Below, piece after piece: positions 44,219 through 52,517 of a DNA stretch of 64,000 nt (position 1 is its first letter; each line of letters begins with the position of its first letter). The notes beneath the pieces are model-generated. The model had not been told where the DNA came from. It saw only the letters and a list, made by a program, of their open reading frames with translations, and ran no database searches. This DNA comes from CAZUCE01 sp964619265 (GTDB taxonomy: Bacteria > Planctomycetota > UBA1135 > GCA-002686595). A program made the translations under genes and the position numbers. The stretch covers positions 62,001 through 126,000 of the forward strand of contig CAZUCE010000005.1 in NCBI GenBank assembly GCA_964619265.1. The letters run 5' to 3'.

Positions 44219-45981
44219 TGGGCTTCGCTTGGATCGCCCTCACCTTGTTGCAGGAGGCGCCGTTCGAGGCTCTACCGGTCTTCCTGTGGCGACAGGATCA
44301 ACGGGCAGAACCCCTCGGGGCGCCCCTAGCCGAAGCCCTGGGCGGCGTGCGACTTCACGTTGAAGACCAGGTTGCCTGGGAGGGCGCTGACCTGGAACGA
44401 ACCTACCGCGGACAGGTCGCCGGCAGGGCGGTGCTGCACCCCGAGCGGATCGCCGGAAGCGAGGCTCCCCTCGAACTCCGCTTGGAAGCCCTGACCGACC
44501 CGTCCTTTCGCAGTTCGCTCGAAGAACTGATCGGCGAGCGCCTAGAGGCTCTCGACGGCTCGTTCGGTTTTGGTCTCGCGCTCGGCGATGAGCCGGGGCT
44601 GACCCCCTTTGGAGATCCGCTGGATCAATTCTGGAGCGAGGGGCTTTCCCGAAGGCTCGGTCACCATCCCGCGAAGACCCCCCCTGCGCTTTCCAGGGCA
44701 CTCGCACCCGGCCCGTGGCTGGCCACGCGAGCGCGCGAGCGTGAGGCGTTCACAGAAACGCTCGAGTGGCTCGCTGCGACAACCCGTGTGCGCGCGCCCG
44801 GAGCTCCGATAGGGATGCTGGGCCTGGGTGACGAAAGTGCCTACCGCGGGGTCGACTTGGGTCGCGTGGCGCAGGCCTTTGATTTCGTGGAGACCTATCC
44901 CGGCGGACTCGGCACCGCACAGATCCGAACCCCCGGAGCCCTAGGCCAGGAGAGCCCGCGCCTTTGGAGGACCGTCTTCGGCACACAAGCTGAGCCAGCG
45001 GATCTCGCACATCAGGTCACCGCCCATGTCCTCGACGGCGCCGAGGCCCTGGTGATTTGGAGTGATCGAGCCCTCCGCGATCATCCTGAACGGATTCGAG
45101 CCTTGCAAGAAGCTGTGCAGCGGGCCCGCAGCTGGCGAGCGGAGTATCCCGCCTTCCCCGGTGCCCCCTCCGGAATTGGAATCCTGCGTGACTTCGACTC
45201 GGTCGCAGCGGGCTTCCATTCGCTTGCGAGGACCGAAGGCGGAGACTGGAAGGCGCTGCTCGGCGGATGGCAACGGAATCACGGGCCCCGGGAACGCTCC
45301 GAAGAGGGCTTGCGACTGCTTTTGGAAGACCTCGGCCACACGCCGGGGGTCTTCCGAACGGAGACCGCGATCCCCCGGACCTCCCGGGAGTTTCCGGTCT
45401 GGGTGGCCGTTCACCATCGAGTCCTCTCAGCTCTTGAGGAAACAGCCCTGCGGCGTCATGTGGAATCCGGCGGCCTGTTGTGGCTGCTCGGGCCCTGCTT
45501 CGTGCAACGCCCCGATGGCCAACCGATCCGGTCCACGCTCGAGGCTGAATTGCGCGCAGTGGACCCCCAACGGGTGGTGAGACTCGACCTCGCCCCCGCG
45601 GAATACCTGAGGCAACGGGTTCGCGGGCGTTCGCCGCGCGCCGCGCGGATGCGCCTCGAAATGGGTCGCTTGCTTGCCTCTAGCCCCGTGGAGTCGCCAC
45701 CGTTTGAGGTGTTTGCGAGCGGCGACGGTGCTCCTTTCCTGAGGCGCTGGACGACCCGCGGTACCGGGGAGATTTTCTGCGTTGCGGGCGAACACCGCGC
45801 AGTCTCCGGTGAGACCTCGCTGTCCTCGCTTCGTTCGCGCGTGGTTCGGGTTCAGGCGGAGCCCGGAACGCAAATCACCTGGCAGACCGGCACGCCCGGC
45901 GACTCCCCCTTCCTGCGCCAGCTCGCCCCTGGGGAGCCGGCGGTCTTTGTGCTGACCAAATCTCAGCCAAACGCCCGCTAG
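44218..45981 (+). CDS. glycosidase-like protein (GH42-type architecture), unknown function
   Basis: A 587-aa protein. Short hydrophobic N-terminus, then an apparent TIM barrel (about 60-330; note GFGLALGDEPGLTPFG and VETYPGG), a segment with a class-I-amidotransferase-like, GH42 trimerization-type fold (about 395-470; VAVHHRVLSALEETALRRHVESGGLLWLLG), and a beta-rich C-terminus. The Glu residues of a GH42 active site are not clearly in place, so I do not claim hydrolase activity. It overlaps the transporter stop by one base (TGATG). It converges on the methyltransferase-coiled-coil gene. Confidence 0.6.
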   Translation: MGFAWIALTLLQEAPFEALPVFLWRQDQRAEPLGAPLAEALGGVRLHVEDQVAWEGADLERTYRGQVAGRAVLHPERIAGSEAPLELRLEALTDPSFRSSLEELIGERLEALDGSFGFGLALGDEPGLTPFGDPLDQFWSEGLSRRLGHHPAKTPPALSRALAPGPWLATRAREREAFTETLEWLAATTRVRAPGAPIGMLGLGDESAYRGVDLGRVAQAFDFVETYPGGLGTAQIRTPGALGQESPRLWRTVFGTQAEPADLAHQVTAHVLDGAEALVIWSDRALRDHPERIRALQEAVQRARSWRAEYPAFPGAPSGIGILRDFDSVAAGFHSLARTEGGDWKALLGGWQRNHGPRERSEEGLRLLLEDLGHTPGVFRTETAIPRTSREFPVWVAVHHRVLSALEETALRRHVESGGLLWLLGPCFVQRPDGQPIRSTLEAELRAVDPQRVVRLDLAPAEYLRQRVRGRSPRAARMRLEMGRLLASSPVESPPFEVFASGDGAPFLRRWTTRGTGEIFCVAGEHRAVSGETSLSSLRSRVVRVQAEPGTQITWQTGTPGDSPFLRQLAPGEPAVFVLTKSQPNAR

Positions 45982-46016
45982 CGAAGGCTGCTCCAACCGG
46001 TCGCGAGGACCTCCCT

Positions 46017-46045
46017 CTAAGCCCCGGCGAGGTAGCCTCGCTTAG
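46017..46045. terminator. hairpin between convergent genes
   Basis: CTAAGC pairs with GCTTAG outside an inner GAGG/CCTC stem, or alternatively a GCGAGG/CCTCGC stem forms. It lies at the end of the convergent pair and covers the stop of the minus-strand gene. No T-run, so only a candidate. Confidence 0.4.
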
Positions 46046-48372
46046 CCAGGCCCGTCGGTTGGATGTAGCCGAGGCAATTGCCCCTCGAGCGTCGCGATGT
46101 ACTCCTGCAGACGCTTGCGCTCAGCCTCCCACTCCGCGGCTGCCTTTTTGGCGTCGTCTTGGTCTTTTTGCATGCGCGCAAGCACCCTTCGGTGCCCGTC
46201 CAGGTCCTGTTCCAGAATCGGAATGGTGGACATCGCCTCGTCGCGTTGCTTGGTGATTTCAGACAAGACGGTGCGATGCTCCTCGATCTCGCGCAAAACT
46301 TCGGCCATCGCATCGTTGAAAGAAGCCCGCTCGGCATTCCATTCCTCTTCCATACGAGCGGCGTCACCCAGTTGTTGCTCGGTGCCTTGGTAGCGCGCGC
46401 CTTGCTGCAAGAGGCGTTCTTCGAGTTCAGCGACTCGTCCTCTCATCTTGTCCCGCTCGGTCACGGCTTCGTGGCGACGTGATTCCAGCTCCTTGGCCTC
46501 CTTGCGTACCCGGTCTAATTCAGCTTCGATTCCAGCCGTCCCCGTTTGATATTTGCCCAGCTCGCCAACGGCTTCCCCGTGGGCGCCACGAAGTTTTTCA
46601 ATCTCCGCCTCGAGGGCTTTTGCGTGAGCCGAGTGCCCAGCCACCTCACCGCGCAGCTTGGTCGATAGATCGGTCGACTGCTGCCGTTCGCTCGCCAACA
46701 CGGACTGGACTCGATCGAGTTCTTCTCGAACCTCCCCGAGATGTACGCGCAGTTTGTCCCGGTCGTCTCCAAGCCGTTGTTTTTCCTGGGAGTGCTCCGC
46801 TGTCACGCGGCGATGCGACTCCAACTCGGCCTCCAGCGTTTTGGCGTGTTCGAGGGCCTCGTCGCGGCGCTGAGTGATCTCGCCAGCGATCTTCTCGTAC
46901 TCAGAAACCTGCTGCCGGGTCTGTTCAAGCACCACGTGGTGTTGCTCTAAATCACGAGTCACTTCGGCCAGGCTCTCGGTGGCCTCCTCGTGATTCCTGC
47001 GGAGTTCCCGAAGGACGAGCAAATGCTGACGCATGTCCTCTTCGAGCGCCTCCCGAATCAGATGTTCTTCCTCATAGCGTTCGGAGTGGTAGGTGGACTG
47101 CGCTTCGAATTCCGCGGCGCGACGCTCGGCTTCTTCGCGGAGCCCATCGATCCGTTGGCGTTCTAGATCCAGCTCCTTCTCACGTTCCCGAAGAGCCTCC
47201 AAGGAGCGCTTGTGTTCTTCCAAATCCGCCTGAAGGAGCTCGGCCGTCTTTTGCGCTCCTCCCAGGTGCTCCGCTTCGTTCGCCCGAAGACCCTCGATCG
47301 CTTTTTTGTGCTCCGCGAGGTCCTTTTCGAGCGCCTTCTTGACCTTCCGAAAGCCCTTGCGGTCGGCCTCTTCTTGGGCACGGAGAGCGGCCACGGTCCG
47401 CTTGTGTTCCTCCAGGTCCTGCTGAAGAACTTCGACGGTCTTGCGATTGCCGTCGATGTCCGCCTTGGAGTGCTGGAGTGTTCCCCGGTGCCCATCTAAG
47501 TCAGAGGAGAGTTCCAGGATCGACTGCTCGAACGCGGCTCGCTCTTCGCGCCAATTGTCGCGCTCCCGGTCGAAAGCCACCAAGGACTTGAGCATCTCGT
47601 TGAAACTCGCCAGCGCCCCGGCCGGTGCGGCGGTTTCAGGGAAGAGCACCGATAGATCCGGCAGGGTCGCCTTGCCCATCGCGGCCACCACCGCATGACG
47701 ATAGACCGGCGCCCGGTGATCCGAGGCATACAGCCCGCGGTTGTAAAACTCGTAGATGGATTCGGCCATCTTGCGGAGGGCCGGATCGTCGTCGAGATAG
47801 AACTCGAGGCACATCAATCCGAACCAACGCTCCAGGTTCGCGTGACCGACCGAAACGACTTCGGCACCCTGTTGCTCTAGCTGACCCTCGACGACATTGC
47901 GTTTGGGAAGCCCGTTTTGACGGTGCTCCTCCAAGTAGCGATGCTGAATGCCGAGCTTCTCCTTCAGGAACCGCCGAAGCAACACCTCGGCGTGCTTGAC
48001 CTCGGGACTGTCATAGGGCCCAGCCAGCACCACGAAGGATCCCGCGACGCGAGCACACTCGGTGACAAACGACGTGCGCTCGGCCTTGGGGACATGCTCC
48101 AGAGTGTCGAATGCGCACACCACATCAAACGCGTCATCGCGGAACGGGAGAGCCGATCCGGTCCCCAGGACGAAGCCATCCGAAATCTCTCCGGGCTCAA
48201 CATCCACGAGCGTGACCTCGTCGTTGCGCAAAAACAGCCTCAGGAGACCGGTCCGGCCGCCCACATCCAAGATACGCAGACTCCGCCCCTTCCGCCGAAT
48301 GCGGTCGAGGACGTCCGTGACCAGCCGGTAGCGCTGGTACTGGTCGAAGGGGAGTCGAAGGGCTTGGCTCAC
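46042..48372 (-). CDS. SAM methyltransferase fused to giant coiled coil (WbdD-like)
   Basis: A 776-aa protein. Residues 30-230 form a class I SAM methyltransferase: motif I ILDVGGRTGLLRLFL, then a Methyltransf_11-type LPFRDDAFDVVCAFDTLEHV. After a short linker, residues about 285-765 are uninterrupted heptad-rich coiled coil, ending in a short Pro/Gly tail. Within it a motif of the form (D/E)(L/I/M)xxH recurs at His 295, 323, 355, 387, 450, 478, 520, 580, 699 and 727. There is no protein-kinase domain. It starts with GTG that overlaps the wzt stop (GTGA). In E. coli O9a, WbdD is a methyltransferase-kinase with a coiled coil that caps and measures the O-antigen chain; I infer a similar role here. 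Confidence 0.88.
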   Translation of the reverse strand: MSQALRLPFDQYQRYRLVTDVLDRIRRKGRSLRILDVGGRTGLLRLFLRNDEVTLVDVEPGEISDGFVLGTGSALPFRDDAFDVVCAFDTLEHVPKAERTSFVTECARVAGSFVVLAGPYDSPEVKHAEVLLRRFLKEKLGIQHRYLEEHRQNGLPKRNVVEGQLEQQGAEVVSVGHANLERWFGLMCLEFYLDDDPALRKMAESIYEFYNRGLYASDHRAPVYRHAVVAAMGKATLPDLSVLFPETAAPAGALASFNEMLKSLVAFDRERDNWREERAAFEQSILELSSDLDGHRGTLQHSKADIDGNRKTVEVLQQDLEEHKRTVAALRAQEEADRKGFRKVKKALEKDLAEHKKAIEGLRANEAEHLGGAQKTAELLQADLEEHKRSLEALREREKELDLERQRIDGLREEAERRAAEFEAQSTYHSERYEEEHLIREALEEDMRQHLLVLRELRRNHEEATESLAEVTRDLEQHHVVLEQTRQQVSEYEKIAGEITQRRDEALEHAKTLEAELESHRRVTAEHSQEKQRLGDDRDKLRVHLGEVREELDRVQSVLASERQQSTDLSTKLRGEVAGHSAHAKALEAEIEKLRGAHGEAVGELGKYQTGTAGIEAELDRVRKEAKELESRRHEAVTERDKMRGRVAELEERLLQQGARYQGTEQQLGDAARMEEEWNAERASFNDAMAEVLREIEEHRTVLSEITKQRDEAMSTIPILEQDLDGHRRVLARMQKDQDDAKKAAAEWEAERKRLQEYIATLEGQLPRLHPTDGPG

Positions 48373-49673
48373 GAGCCGGATTCGTTGGATTCGGTGCTTC
48401 CGCCCGGGAATTGGCGGCGCACAGCCCAGGCGTTGTTCAACCGGAACAAGCCGTGCTGGCGTGGGTCGGGATCGACCACCTGGAAGGCGAGCACGTGCTC
48501 GCGGTGATCGATGGCGACCGGAGAAGGTTTGGAGTGGTCGTAGAGGAAGGTGGTCAGGTAATACTCGCCCTGGTGCAAGGGAAGCGCCGGTAGAGCCATA
48601 TCCACCTCGCCGATCTCCCCGGGCTGGGGGGACCTGAGGCGGATCGGCTGGTCGCGCCAGTCGTGGTTGGAGCCATTCAGGTAGGTTCCATCGGACCGAT
48701 ACAGCCCGAGACCAAACACCGGCTCCCGGACCTCCTCCCGGACCTGGTAGCCGAGCCGGAAGGTGACGTCCTCGCCGGGGGCTACAACGCGGGTCGGTTG
48801 GCCGTCGCTCCCCAGGAGCTCCACGGAAGTCACCTCGATTTCACCAGACCCCCACCGAGGGTATTCCCCACCCACCCGGGACGAAAAGGACAGCCGCTCG
48901 TCGCCGATCTGTTTGACCCGCTTGAGGTAATCGTCGGCCACCTGATCCGCGGGCCCCTGGGAGACGATCTCGCCCTGGTGCAAGAGGACCACGTGCTGGC
49001 ACATCTGCCGCACCGCTCCCAAGTCGTGGGACACGAACACGGTCGTGCCGCCGGCTTCGGCAAAGTCGTTCAAGCGGCGCATGCACTTGCCGCGGAAGTG
49101 CTCGTCGCCGACCGAAAGCGCCTCATCGATGAGCAGGATGTCCGGATCCACGCTGGTCGCGACGGCGAAGCCCAGTCGCACGTACATGCCGGAGCTGTAG
49201 GTCTTGACCGGCCGGTCGATGAAGTCCCCCAGCTCCGAAAACTCGATTACCTGCGGGGTCACCGCTTCGATCTCATCGGGCTCGAGCCCCAGGATCGAAC
49301 AAGCCAGGCGAATGTTCTCGCGGCCAGAAAACTCCGGATGGAACCCGGCGCCCAATTCGATGAGCGAGGTCACACGCCCGTTCACTTCGAGCTGCCCGGA
49401 GTCCGGCAACGTAATCCCGGCGATCAGCTTGAGCAGCGTGGACTTTCCGGCGCCGTTCTGCCCAATGATCCCGATGGTCTGCCCGCTTTGGATCTCGAGG
49501 TAGGCGGAGCGCAGAGCCCAAAACTCCTTGAAGCGTGGTCCGCCCAGTCGGAGCCAGTCGAGCAGCCGGTGAATCGGCTTATCGTAGAGCTCAAAACGCT
49601 TGGAGATGCCCTCGCAGACGATGGCGCGCCCGCGACCTGACTTGACTCCGGCCTGTTGTTCGCCTTCGTACAC
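48369..49673 (-). CDS. wzt: O-antigen/teichoic-type ABC exporter ATPase with C-terminal carbohydrate-binding domain
   Basis: Nucleotide-binding subunit of a polysaccharide exporter. 434 aa from the GTG at 49673. Walker A GQNGAGKST (71-79), signature YSSGMYVRLG, Walker B ILLIDEALSVGDEH and the switch His in VSHDLGAVRQM. From about residue 272 onward is an extra beta-sandwich domain (RWGSGEIEVTSVELLGSDG, LPLHQGEYYLTTFLYDH, DHREHVLAFQVVDPD) of the Wzt_C type. In O8/O9a systems this domain recognises the methylated or phosphorylated chain end and gates export. It follows wzm with 4 bp between and overlaps the methyltransferase gene. Confidence 0.95.
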   Translation of the reverse strand: MYEGEQQAGVKSGRGRAIVCEGISKRFELYDKPIHRLLDWLRLGGPRFKEFWALRSAYLEIQSGQTIGIIGQNGAGKSTLLKLIAGITLPDSGQLEVNGRVTSLIELGAGFHPEFSGRENIRLACSILGLEPDEIEAVTPQVIEFSELGDFIDRPVKTYSSGMYVRLGFAVATSVDPDILLIDEALSVGDEHFRGKCMRRLNDFAEAGGTTVFVSHDLGAVRQMCQHVVLLHQGEIVSQGPADQVADDYLKRVKQIGDERLSFSSRVGGEYPRWGSGEIEVTSVELLGSDGQPTRVVAPGEDVTFRLGYQVREEVREPVFGLGLYRSDGTYLNGSNHDWRDQPIRLRSPQPGEIGEVDMALPALPLHQGEYYLTTFLYDHSKPSPVAIDHREHVLAFQVVDPDPRQHGLFRLNNAWAVRRQFPGGSTESNESGS

Positions 49674-49677
49674 CGTT

Positions 49678-50589
49678 CTAGAGCAGGTCGGGGATGCGGT
49701 TCTGCTTGGACCGAAGCGCCCAAGCACCCAGAAGGAACACGGCGATGGCTACGATCACGAAACGCCCGAACAACGCCCAATTCGGCCAGAGATCGAACAC
49801 CAAGACACGCCTCCAGGATTCGATCAACCAATACATGGGGTTGAGCTCGAGAATCCAATAGAACGGGATGTAGGGGCCGGTACCGTCGGGCGCGTCCGTC
49901 AAGTAGTAGCGTGCCTTCGCCGTCAGGAAGGCGGGATAGAAGATCGGGGTTGCAAACATCCACACCGTCAAACCGACCCCGATCAGGTGGTAAACGTCTC
50001 GGAAAAACAGGTTCGCGATCGACAGCAACCAACCCAGGCCGATCGTGAACAGCACCTGGGCCACGAGCAGAAGCGGGATCGTGACCAACGGCCACCCGGC
50101 CCCCGCCTCGTTGATGTACAGCACACCGCCCAGCACGATCGGCAAGCCGATCAGCATGTTGAACAGGGAGGAGATCGCGAGGTACGGAACCAAAATTTCG
50201 CTCGGAAACACGACCTTCTGAATCAGGTTCGAGTTCTCGATGAGGGAATTGGTCGCGCGGCTCATGGTCTCTGCGAAGGCCGCCCAGACCAAGATTCCAG
50301 CTAACATGATCAGGGCCGTCTCCTCGGTGGTGCCTGATCCAAGCGCGCGAAACTTGACCGCCTCTATGCCGTATTCCGCGATGGTATCTTCAACGGAAGT
50401 GGGATCTCCCCAGCGTGCTTTGAGCACGAACTGGAACACGACCATGAAGACGAAGAGGTTCACGATCGGCATGACGATCGACCAGAAGAAGCCCATTGCA
50501 GACCCCACATAGCGGGCCTTCAGGTCGCGCACCACGAAGTCCCGCAGGAGCTGGCGATGATGAGCCAGGGATCGGAGCAGATCGATCAA
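49678..50589 (-). CDS. wzm: O-antigen type ABC exporter permease
   Basis: A 303-aa ABC-2 type permease with about six membrane helices, the N-terminal ARYVGSAMGFFWSIVMPIVN and C-terminal LNPMYWLIESWRRVL motifs of Wzm/TagG proteins. With wzt it exports a lipid-linked polysaccharide across the inner membrane. A loop of about 30 extra polar residues after the second helix (near residues 62-92) is longer than usual. It starts with TTG at 50589; a GAGG lies about 12 bases upstream. It is the first gene of the three-gene export operon. Confidence 0.94.
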   Translation of the reverse strand: MIDLLRSLAHHRQLLRDFVVRDLKARYVGSAMGFFWSIVMPIVNLFVFMVVFQFVLKARWGDPTSVEDTIAEYGIEAVKFRALGSGTTEETALIMLAGILVWAAFAETMSRATNSLIENSNLIQKVVFPSEILVPYLAISSLFNMLIGLPIVLGGVLYINEAGAGWPLVTIPLLLVAQVLFTIGLGWLLSIANLFFRDVYHLIGVGLTVWMFATPIFYPAFLTAKARYYLTDAPDGTGPYIPFYWILELNPMYWLIESWRRVLVFDLWPNWALFGRFVIVAIAVFLLGAWALRSKQNRIPDLL

Positions 50590-50630
50590 GGGGTGCGTCC
50601 TCGCTGGAAACCGTGTGGACGCATGGGGTT

Positions 50631-51560
50631 TTAGAGGACGAGCTTGCCGAGAGCCGATTCGATCAATTCAACCGCCAGTTCAGCGGTCTGGTTGCGAACG
50701 TCGAGGAGCGGGTTGACCTCGGTGATCTCGAGGCTCGCCATCTGGCCGGTGTCGGCCACGTTTTCCATCAGCAGATGCGCTTCGCGAAGGTTGGCCCCAC
50801 CGGGCACGATCGTCCCGGTGCCCGGCGCGATCGAGGAATCGCAACCGTCCACGTCGAACGAGAGGTGGAAACCATCGGTGCCGTCGGTCGCGATCTCGAT
50901 CGCTTCCTCGATCACCCGTTGCATCCCCATCATATCGATCTCGCGCATCGTGTAACAACGCAGCCCGACCGAGCGGATCATCTCCTTCTCGCGGCGATCC
51001 AACTCGTGGACGCCGATCAGCGCGCACTTCGAGACATCGAGCATTGGCGAGCTGCCAGCAAGCTTCACCAATTGCTCGGGACCGTGCCCGAGACACGAAG
51101 CCAGAGGCATGCCATGAACGTTGCCGGAAGGGCTCGTTTCGGGCGTATTCATGTCGCCATGGGCATCGAACCACAAAAGGCCCAGTTTCTTGCCAGCGGC
51201 TTGATAGGCGCTGGCAACTCCGGCGATCGTTCCGGCGGCCACAGCGTGATCGCCACCGATCACGAGCGGCATGCGGTCCTGTTCGATGACTTCGCGGACC
51301 CGGTCCCGGAGGGCCTCGCAGTGGGCCACAATCGAGTTCAAATTGCGCGCGTTGGGATGCCCGGCGCGCTCGTCGGCCCGATCGCCATCCAGCAAGGGCG
51401 AGGGCACATCTCCACCGTCCTCCAGCTCGAGCCCGAGCTTGGCGATTTTCTCGACCAGGCCGGCGGTGCGAACCGCGATGGGACCGAGATGGGTCCCGGT
51501 GTGGCCCCCGCCCAGTCCGAGAGGAGCGCCGAGGAGGGTGAGTTTTCGATCGAGGATCAT
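50631..51560 (-). CDS. arginase
   Basis: Manganese hydrolase splitting arginine to ornithine and urea. Metal-site motifs are GGDHAVA, DAHGDMN and FDVDGCDSSIAPGTGT. 309 aa from the ATG at 51560 (an upstream GTG at 51590 adds 10 residues). The overall pattern (GAPLGLGGGHTGTHLGP and the EVNPLLD end) matches arginase rather than agmatinase. It precedes the exporter operon with a 41-bp gap to the wzm start and may share its transcript. Confidence 0.93.
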   Translation of the reverse strand: MILDRKLTLLGAPLGLGGGHTGTHLGPIAVRTAGLVEKIAKLGLELEDGGDVPSPLLDGDRADERAGHPNARNLNSIVAHCEALRDRVREVIEQDRMPLVIGGDHAVAAGTIAGVASAYQAAGKKLGLLWFDAHGDMNTPETSPSGNVHGMPLASCLGHGPEQLVKLAGSSPMLDVSKCALIGVHELDRREKEMIRSVGLRCYTMREIDMMGMQRVIEEAIEIATDGTDGFHLSFDVDGCDSSIAPGTGTIVPGGANLREAHLLMENVADTGQMASLEITEVNPLLDVRNQTAELAVELIESALGKLVL

Positions 51561-51671
51561 CGAAGGCTTGGGAGGAGGGGAAGAGTCCACCTATCGAATT
51601 CGGGCCAGAAGGTGGGAAACTTGCGGCGGGTGGGCGCCCGGGTCCCGGATGGGCTTCTAGGCAGCGGAAGG

Positions 51672-52517
51672 TCAGCGAGCAGCCGGCAGGATCCGGAGGA
51701 TGTCCCCTGGACCCAACCCGGTGGACACCATCGCGTTTCCGTTCCGCACGCTCAGCTCCACCAGATCGAAGGAATTGACCAGGGCAACGGGTGAGCCTGA
51801 GTCTACCGCGGCGTAGGTCCGGTTCAGAGGGAGCCTCAGGTCTCCTTGGTGGAGTTCGAAGAACTCAGGCCCCGGGGACAGCCGGCTCGTGTCCAGATCG
51901 GTGATCAGGTTCCCAAAATGGTCAGCGAACAGGATTCGGGCCTCGAAGCCGCCCCCCTCCAACCCTTGGGCAACGCTGGGCCCCGGTCCGGATACGAGGT
52001 CTTTCCGCGGCTTCGGCGGCCCGAGATCGCCCAACTGCGCGCCCTCCAGCCAGGCCGCCGCAGCCGGCACAAACCGGTCCCGCCCGTGGAAGGTGTGGCT
52101 GTGGCCTGGGCTATCGATTCGGGCTGGGTCCAGGGCATGGATCTCACAGTCTTGCCCGGCCTTGGCGAGCCAGGGATCCAACAGGCCGTTGTCGGGAGCC
52201 AACACCGCTTGGCTCCCCAGCCGAGCGAGCAGGATGTCCCGGGGCGATCCAACGCCCGGATCGACCACCGCCACGTGTAGCGTGCCGGCAGGAAAAACGC
52301 GGGCCGCATGCTCCAGGAGGAATCCCGCTAGCCCTGTGTTTTGGGGCGGCACCTCGTGGGTCAGGTCCACCACGGCCCGCAGACGGGGAGCTTTCGCAAA
52401 CAAAACCCCCTTCATCTGCCCCACGTACGTGTCGCGGGTGCCGAAGTCGGTCAGCAGGGTCACCAGACCATTGGGGCGAAACCCAGTGGAAGCTTGGCTT
52501 CCCTCCGAGTCGCTCAT
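51672..52517 (-). CDS. SAM hydroxide adenosyltransferase (DUF62 family)
   Basis: A 281-aa member of the family that hydrolyses S-adenosylmethionine to adenosine and methionine, related to fluorinase and SalL. Seen are LTDFGTRDTYVGQMKG, DLTHEVPPQNTGLAGFLL, VVDPGVGSPR, APDNGLLDPWL and the HGRDRFVPAAAAWL segment. The metabolic purpose in bacteria is poorly known. The ATG overlaps the HEAT lipoprotein stop (ATGA), in a chain that also includes phosphomannomutase. A SAM consumer just upstream of a SAM-dependent methyltransferase operon is notable but may be chance. Confidence 0.9.
   Translation of the reverse strand: MSDSEGSQASTGFRPNGLVTLLTDFGTRDTYVGQMKGVLFAKAPRLRAVVDLTHEVPPQNTGLAGFLLEHAARVFPAGTLHVAVVDPGVGSPRDILLARLGSQAVLAPDNGLLDPWLAKAGQDCEIHALDPARIDSPGHSHTFHGRDRFVPAAAAWLEGAQLGDLGPPKPRKDLVSGPGPSVAQGLEGGGFEARILFADHFGNLITDLDTSRLSPGPEFFELHQGDLRLPLNRTYAAVDSGSPVALVNSFDLVELSVRNGNAMVSTGLGPGDILRILPAAR

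Noticed and set aside
46500..47500. Possible frameshift or tandem gene in the coiled-coil region
   Set aside because: The frame is continuous over the full 776 codons, and heptad character persists throughout, so it is a single gene.
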